From Palsa-504 sp050698735 (GTDB lineage: Bacteria > Actinomycetota > Actinomycetes > Streptosporangiales > Streptosporangiaceae), in the NCBI GenBank assembly GCA_050698735.1, contig JBOHCG010000034.1, forward strand, positions 1 to 26,382: a DNA stretch of 26,382 bases. Direction: 5' to 3'. Every line of letters begins with the position of its first letter. The stretch's first letter is position 1. Made by a program: the position numbers and the translations under genes. Shown here one piece after another: positions 23,220-26,382 of this stretch. Below the pieces are notes generated by a model, which saw nothing but the letters and a program-made list of their open reading frames with translations, was not told the origin of the DNA and searched no databases.

Positions 23220-24617
23220 ATGACGGCGCCCCATGATGAGAAGGACGTGCTATGCGCACTGCGTCTTGGCTGGTTCCTGGCCGAGTCACGCGGCCGGAAT
23301 AGGCCAGGCGGCCAGCTAGGGGTGAAGACGAGCCTGCCCGATCACGCCGACCACGCGCTCCCGCTGCGCATCGAGCGCGGCCCGACCGAGCTGCGGATCG
23401 AGGCGCAGAAGGTGGTCGCCCAGCTAGCGGCGGACCTGCACGTGGACACCGACGGTGACGGCACCAGCTTCGCCGCATCGATGGACGAGAAGGCAAGGGC
23501 ACTGGATCCTGCCCGCGCGCCGAAGGCGAGCGCGGCGCTTCAGTGGGCGCTCGATCAGCTCCGGATGGCCGCCGCCGGGCGGAGCTATCCAGGCAATGCC
23601 GCACCTCCCACCCCGCAGCAGGCTCTCCAGACGCTGCAGGCGGTCGTCGATCCGCAGCGGCAGGCCGTGACGGCGGCCACGGCCCGAGGCGATCAGGCGG
23701 CCGCTGCCGGCGAGCAGCGGGGTCTTGACACCCTGCGCACCGCCATCGCCGCCCTGCAGGCCTGCGGTGACGGCGACGCCAACACCGCGCAAGCCCGCAT
23801 CGCGGCCGTCAGGGAAGGCCTGCAGGTCATCGTCGACACCGCCGACGACCCATGGCAGGACCTGGCCCAGCTGCTGTGGCGGTTCGACGCGCACATCCAG
23901 GACCGGCTCAGCGCCACGTCCGAAACCCAGGCGTGCGGCTACCAGCTTGGGCGGGGCCTGGCAGAAACCTACTGGGCTCTCGATCCGGACCAGGCCGTCG
24001 GCTCACGGTGCTGGGACTTCCTGCTCGGCGATGAACGCTGCACCGAAATCAGCCGGCTGACCGGCCGGCTCGGCGCGTACATGAGTGAATACACCGCCCC
24101 CGCCATCACCGGATCGATCGAGGTCTGGAAATACCTGGTCCGCCAGCCGGCCTGGCGCGGCGACGGCCAAGTGGCCAACGCCGCGCTCTACCATCAGATC
24201 CGGCGCTGGTACGAGCTGATCGTGCTCGGCCAGGATCCCACCACGCTCATCGAGCCGGCCGGCCTGATGTCCGGTGCCCGGACTGCGGCAAGGGCGGCCA
24301 AGCTGTTCTTGCCCGAACTGGCGGCGACCATCGTCGGCCTTGCCTTCCTGGTCACGCTCCTGCTGCTGATCAGCGCCGGTACCGGCTACACCTGGGAGAA
24401 GACCCTGTCCGGGATCCTGGCGGCGATGGGCCTCTCGCTGGCCGGCCTGACCGGCACACTCAAGAACTCGGCGCAGGCCATGCTGAAACGGCTGCGCCAG
24501 GACACCTACACCGACCTGGTCGCCATCGCAGTTCAGACCGCGCCACCACCGCCGAGGGAGTCTGACCTGCACACGGCCCTGGCTAACCGCCGACTCACCA
24601 CGGCCACCCCGAACTGA
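23220..24617 (+). CDS. Membrane-anchored protein of unknown function, two C-terminal helices
   Basis: This is a 465-residue protein from ATG 23220, with GGGAGGA upstream and a clear promoter. The long N-terminal part (1-360) is soluble and largely helical, with coiled-coil-like stretches (QQALQTLQAVVDPQRQAVTA and ARGDQAAAAGEQRGLDTLRT). A tryptophan-rich segment follows (GLAETYWALDPDQAVGSRCW; IEVWKYLVRQPAW). Two membrane helices lie at about 364-385 (LPELAATIVGLAFLVTLLLL) and 397-413 (LSGILAAMGLSLAGLTG). A basic cytoplasmic-type tail follows (NSAQAMLKRLRQDTY). I do not recognise the family. The layout of a big helical domain anchored by two C-terminal helices occurs in some effector or sensor proteins, but no catalytic motif is seen. 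Confidence 0.75.
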   Translation: MTAPHDEKDVLCALRLGWFLAESRGRNRPGGQLGVKTSLPDHADHALPLRIERGPTELRIEAQKVVAQLAADLHVDTDGDGTSFAASMDEKARALDPARAPKASAALQWALDQLRMAAAGRSYPGNAAPPTPQQALQTLQAVVDPQRQAVTAATARGDQAAAAGEQRGLDTLRTAIAALQACGDGDANTAQARIAAVREGLQVIVDTADDPWQDLAQLLWRFDAHIQDRLSATSETQACGYQLGRGLAETYWALDPDQAVGSRCWDFLLGDERCTEISRLTGRLGAYMSEYTAPAITGSIEVWKYLVRQPAWRGDGQVANAALYHQIRRWYELIVLGQDPTTLIEPAGLMSGARTAARAAKLFLPELAATIVGLAFLVTLLLLISAGTGYTWEKTLSGILAAMGLSLAGLTGTLKNSAQAMLKRLRQDTYTDLVAIAVQTAPPPPRESDLHTALANRRLTTATPN

Positions 24618-24634
24618 CCGGCGGGCATCCAGGC

Positions 24635-24915
24635 TCAGGACGTGATGACGATCTCGCCGGAGCCCTTGATGCCGAAGACGCCCCGGCACGCCCCGACAGC
24701 CGGACCTGCAGGTTCGCCGCGGCCCGCTCGGCAGGCTGGCTGGGCCACAGCGCGTCCTGCAGCACGTCGGCCGCCACGATCCGCCCCGCGCTGACCGCCA
24801 GCATGGCCAGCACGGCCCTGGTCCGGGGCCCGCCGATGGCCAGCGGCCGTCCGTCGACCAGCACCTGCGTGTCGCCGAGGATCCTGAATTCGACCCGGCC
24901 CGGCCCGGCCTGCAC
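24635..24915 (-). pseudogene. N-terminal winged-helix fragment of a SARP/AfsR-type regulator
   Basis: The frame from GTG 24915 reads EFRILGDTQVLVDGRPLAIG, GPRTRAVLAMLAVSAGRIVA, ADVLQDALWPSQPAERAAAN and LQVRLS. This is the OmpR-like DNA-binding domain that begins SARP-family activators of antibiotic clusters. Near 24700 the reading continues in another frame with RGVFGIKGSGEIVITS and a stop, so there is a frameshift and then a truncation. The bacterial transcriptional activation domain and any ATPase part are missing. It is convergent with the membrane-protein gene and divergent from the O-methyltransferase remnant. Confidence 0.75.
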
Positions 24916-25006
24916 GCAGCGAGTGTACGTCTGGATTACCGCCGCCGCGCGGGCCCGGTAAGTCCGCCGTGATCCGGCAGTAACCGGCCGGGATGACCAT
25001 GGCGTC

Positions 25007-25818
25007 ATGACCACCGCCATCCCGGAACCCACCGGCACCAGCCCGTGCCGGACAGAGCCGACCGCGCCTCGATGCGCCGCTGGGCACTGCTGTTCGGGAC
25101 GCCCTCATTCTTCCGGCCGTTCGAGCACTTCATGAGCTCGGTACAGACCGGCCAGCCCGGCTTCGACACCGCCCACGGCCTGCCGGTCTTCGATTACCTG
25201 TCCGGGCACCCCGAGGACGCCGCCGTCTTCGACGCCGCCATGCTGGAGCGCACCACCGCGTTCGCCCCGTCCGTCGCGTCCGGCTATGACTTCTCCGACA
25301 TCCGCACCGTCGTCGACGTCGGCGGCGGCCGCGGCATCCTGCTTGCCGCCATCCTGCAGGCACACCCGCACCTGCAGGGCACCCTGTTCGAGCTCCCCGC
25401 CGTAGCCTCGGGCGCCGCAGAGGTGCTGGCAGCAGCCGGCGTCGCCGGCCGCTGCGAGATCGTCACCGGCGACTTCTTCACCGGTGTCCCTCGCGGCGCC
25501 GACTGCTACGTCCTGGCCAACGTCCTGCACGACTGGGATGACGCCAGGTCGGCCGACATCCTCGCGGCCTGCCGTCGTGCCGTGACCCGCCACGGCCGCG
25601 TGCTGATCGTCGAGCGGCTGATCCCCGATACCCCTGCCGATGCCGTCCCGGCCCTGCTCAGCGACGTCAACATGCTCGTCATCACCGGCGGCCGCGAGCG
25701 CACCAACGCCGAGTACGCACGCCTGCTGCGTGCCGCCGGCCTCCGCCCCGGCCCCGTCCGCACAGCCCTGCTCCAGCTGCTGCGCTCCGGGAGCCCGGCC
25801 ACGGTCTCCGCACCCTGA
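25007..25818 (+). pseudogene. O-methyltransferase (methyltransferase_2 family) lacking its dimerisation domain
   Basis: The SAM-binding catalytic domain is whole from about 25045/25072: WALLFGTPSFFRPFEHFMSS, VVDVGGGRGILLAAILQAHP (motif I), VLANVLHDWDDARSADILAA (with the family's catalytic-type His in HDWDD), and RVLIVERLIPDTPADAVPAL. Complete members have about 340 residues with an N-terminal winged-helix dimerisation domain of about 100. Here ATG 25007 opens MTTAIPEPTGTSP, a credible native start, but in a different frame. Only about 40 bases separate it from the catalytic part. An internal deletion of about 300 bp is the simplest explanation. A shortened 248-residue protein from GTG 25045 could still be made, but it would lack the dimer interface. 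Such enzymes methylate natural products. Confidence 0.7.
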
Positions 25819-25874
25819 GCATCTGCCGGCCACCGAAGGCGCCGGCGTGCTGGCATGTTCCCGCTGGTCCGGCG

Positions 25875-26382
25875 CTAGGCGGCCTCGGCCCCGGGCTTGT
25901 CCGGGACGTCCTGGCTCTCGCCATCCAGCGTCGCGCGGCGCTGGATGGCGCCGAGGCTATCCTGCAGCGCCTGCCAGACGGTGCTGAGGCTGGCGCAGGC
26001 GGGCAGGTCACCGCGGATGGTGTCGGCCTGGTCGCCCAGTGCCTGGAGCGCGGCGCGGCCAGCCTCGATGATCACCGGATCGGCCGCCTCGATCGTGAGC
26101 CGGTCGTCGCAGACGCGGATGACCATCTGCCGGCGGCCCGCCTCTTCGGGCTGTTCGTCGCTGGTCCCGGTGACGTCCACGCCGCGCAGCGCCTCCCTGG
26201 CGTGGTCGAGGTCGACGCCCAGGGCCGCGAGGGCACGGGCTGCGGCGGAGTCGGCATCCGCGAGGGCGGCGAGCAGCAGGTGGTGTGAACCGACCGGCCG
26301 TGCGCCCGCCAGGCGGGCGGCCTCGCTTAGCGTGGCGTCCGCGGCCGGCGTCGCGCTCAGTACCGTCTGCTCGGTCCGCGCG
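25875..26382 (-). CDS. Clp N-terminal-domain protein, C-terminal part (runs off right edge)
   Basis: The minus-strand frame is open from the window edge to a stop at 25875 (169 codons seen). It contains a Clp repeat: LSEAARLAGARPVGSHHLLL, then AALADADSAAARALAALGVD and LDHAREALRG. This is the substrate- or adaptor-binding domain of ClpA/ClpC. No AAA+ ATPase follows. Instead there is a C-terminal domain (MVIRVCDDRLTIEAADPVII, ALGDQADTIRGDLPACASLS) ending in an acidic tail. It is therefore a stand-alone Clp_N protein of the kind common in actinomycetes, perhaps an adaptor or decoy for ClpC. Its start is outside the window. Confidence 0.8.
   Translation of the reverse strand, partial: ARTEQTVLSATPAADATLSEAARLAGARPVGSHHLLLAALADADSAAARALAALGVDLDHAREALRGVDVTGTSDEQPEEAGRRQMVIRVCDDRLTIEAADPVIIEAGRAALQALGDQADTIRGDLPACASLSTVWQALQDSLGAIQRRATLDGESQDVPDKPGAEAA

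Overview
The window is high-GC DNA (roughly 68-70% by eye) from an actinomycete. GTG starts are frequent. The recognisable families are typical of filamentous actinobacteria: a SARP/AfsR-type regulator fragment, RNHCP, DUF488, DUF3224, a LysM-lysozyme-like secreted protein behind a probable c-di-AMP (ydaO-type) riboswitch, an Mrr-like nuclease and a Clp_N-domain protein. I cannot name the genus. No tRNA, rRNA, CRISPR array or intact insertion sequence was seen.

Positions 1-4.2 kb and 7.6-11.7 kb are an accessory 'defence and conflict' region. It holds an XRE/nucleotidyltransferase toxin-antitoxin pair with a palindromic operator and probably a leaderless mRNA. There is a broken Mrr-like endonuclease joined head-to-head to a short XRE gene. 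There is an ATP-binding protein of the Schlafen/AlbA_2-HATPase_c_4 type that seems to lack its N-terminal domain. A RHH-PIN (VapBC-like) pair has three operator half-sites. Two related C-terminal toxin-like fragments lie on opposite strands around a zinc-ribbon gene. A roughly 75-bp sequence recurs four times between these cassettes (216, 3041, 4164, 9095) and is the most interesting unexplained signal.

Positions 4.2-7.6 kb hold single genes: a LysR regulator divergent from a DUF3224 gene, a small membrane ORF, a class I methyltransferase and a VOC protein.

Positions 11.7-22.7 kb look more like ordinary metabolism. They hold a second methyltransferase, the riboswitch plus LysM/transglycosylase-like protein, a fused E1 alpha-beta 2-oxoacid dehydrogenase, a C45-family Ntn acyltransferase/hydrolase, a two-helix membrane protein, DUF488, an amidohydrolase, an MFS exporter with a DUF1330-like partner, and a TfoX N-terminal protein. 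Gene debris is scattered among them: Uma2, glutaminase, DUF885 and RNHCP remnants.

Positions 22.7-26.4 kb hold a two-helix membrane protein of unknown function behind a near-consensus promoter, a SARP winged-helix fragment, an O-methyltransferase that has lost its dimerisation domain (probably the remains of a natural-product locus), and the C-terminal part of a Clp_N protein running off the right edge. The number of gene fragments joined end to end (at least eight) suggests a region of frequent insertion, deletion and decay.
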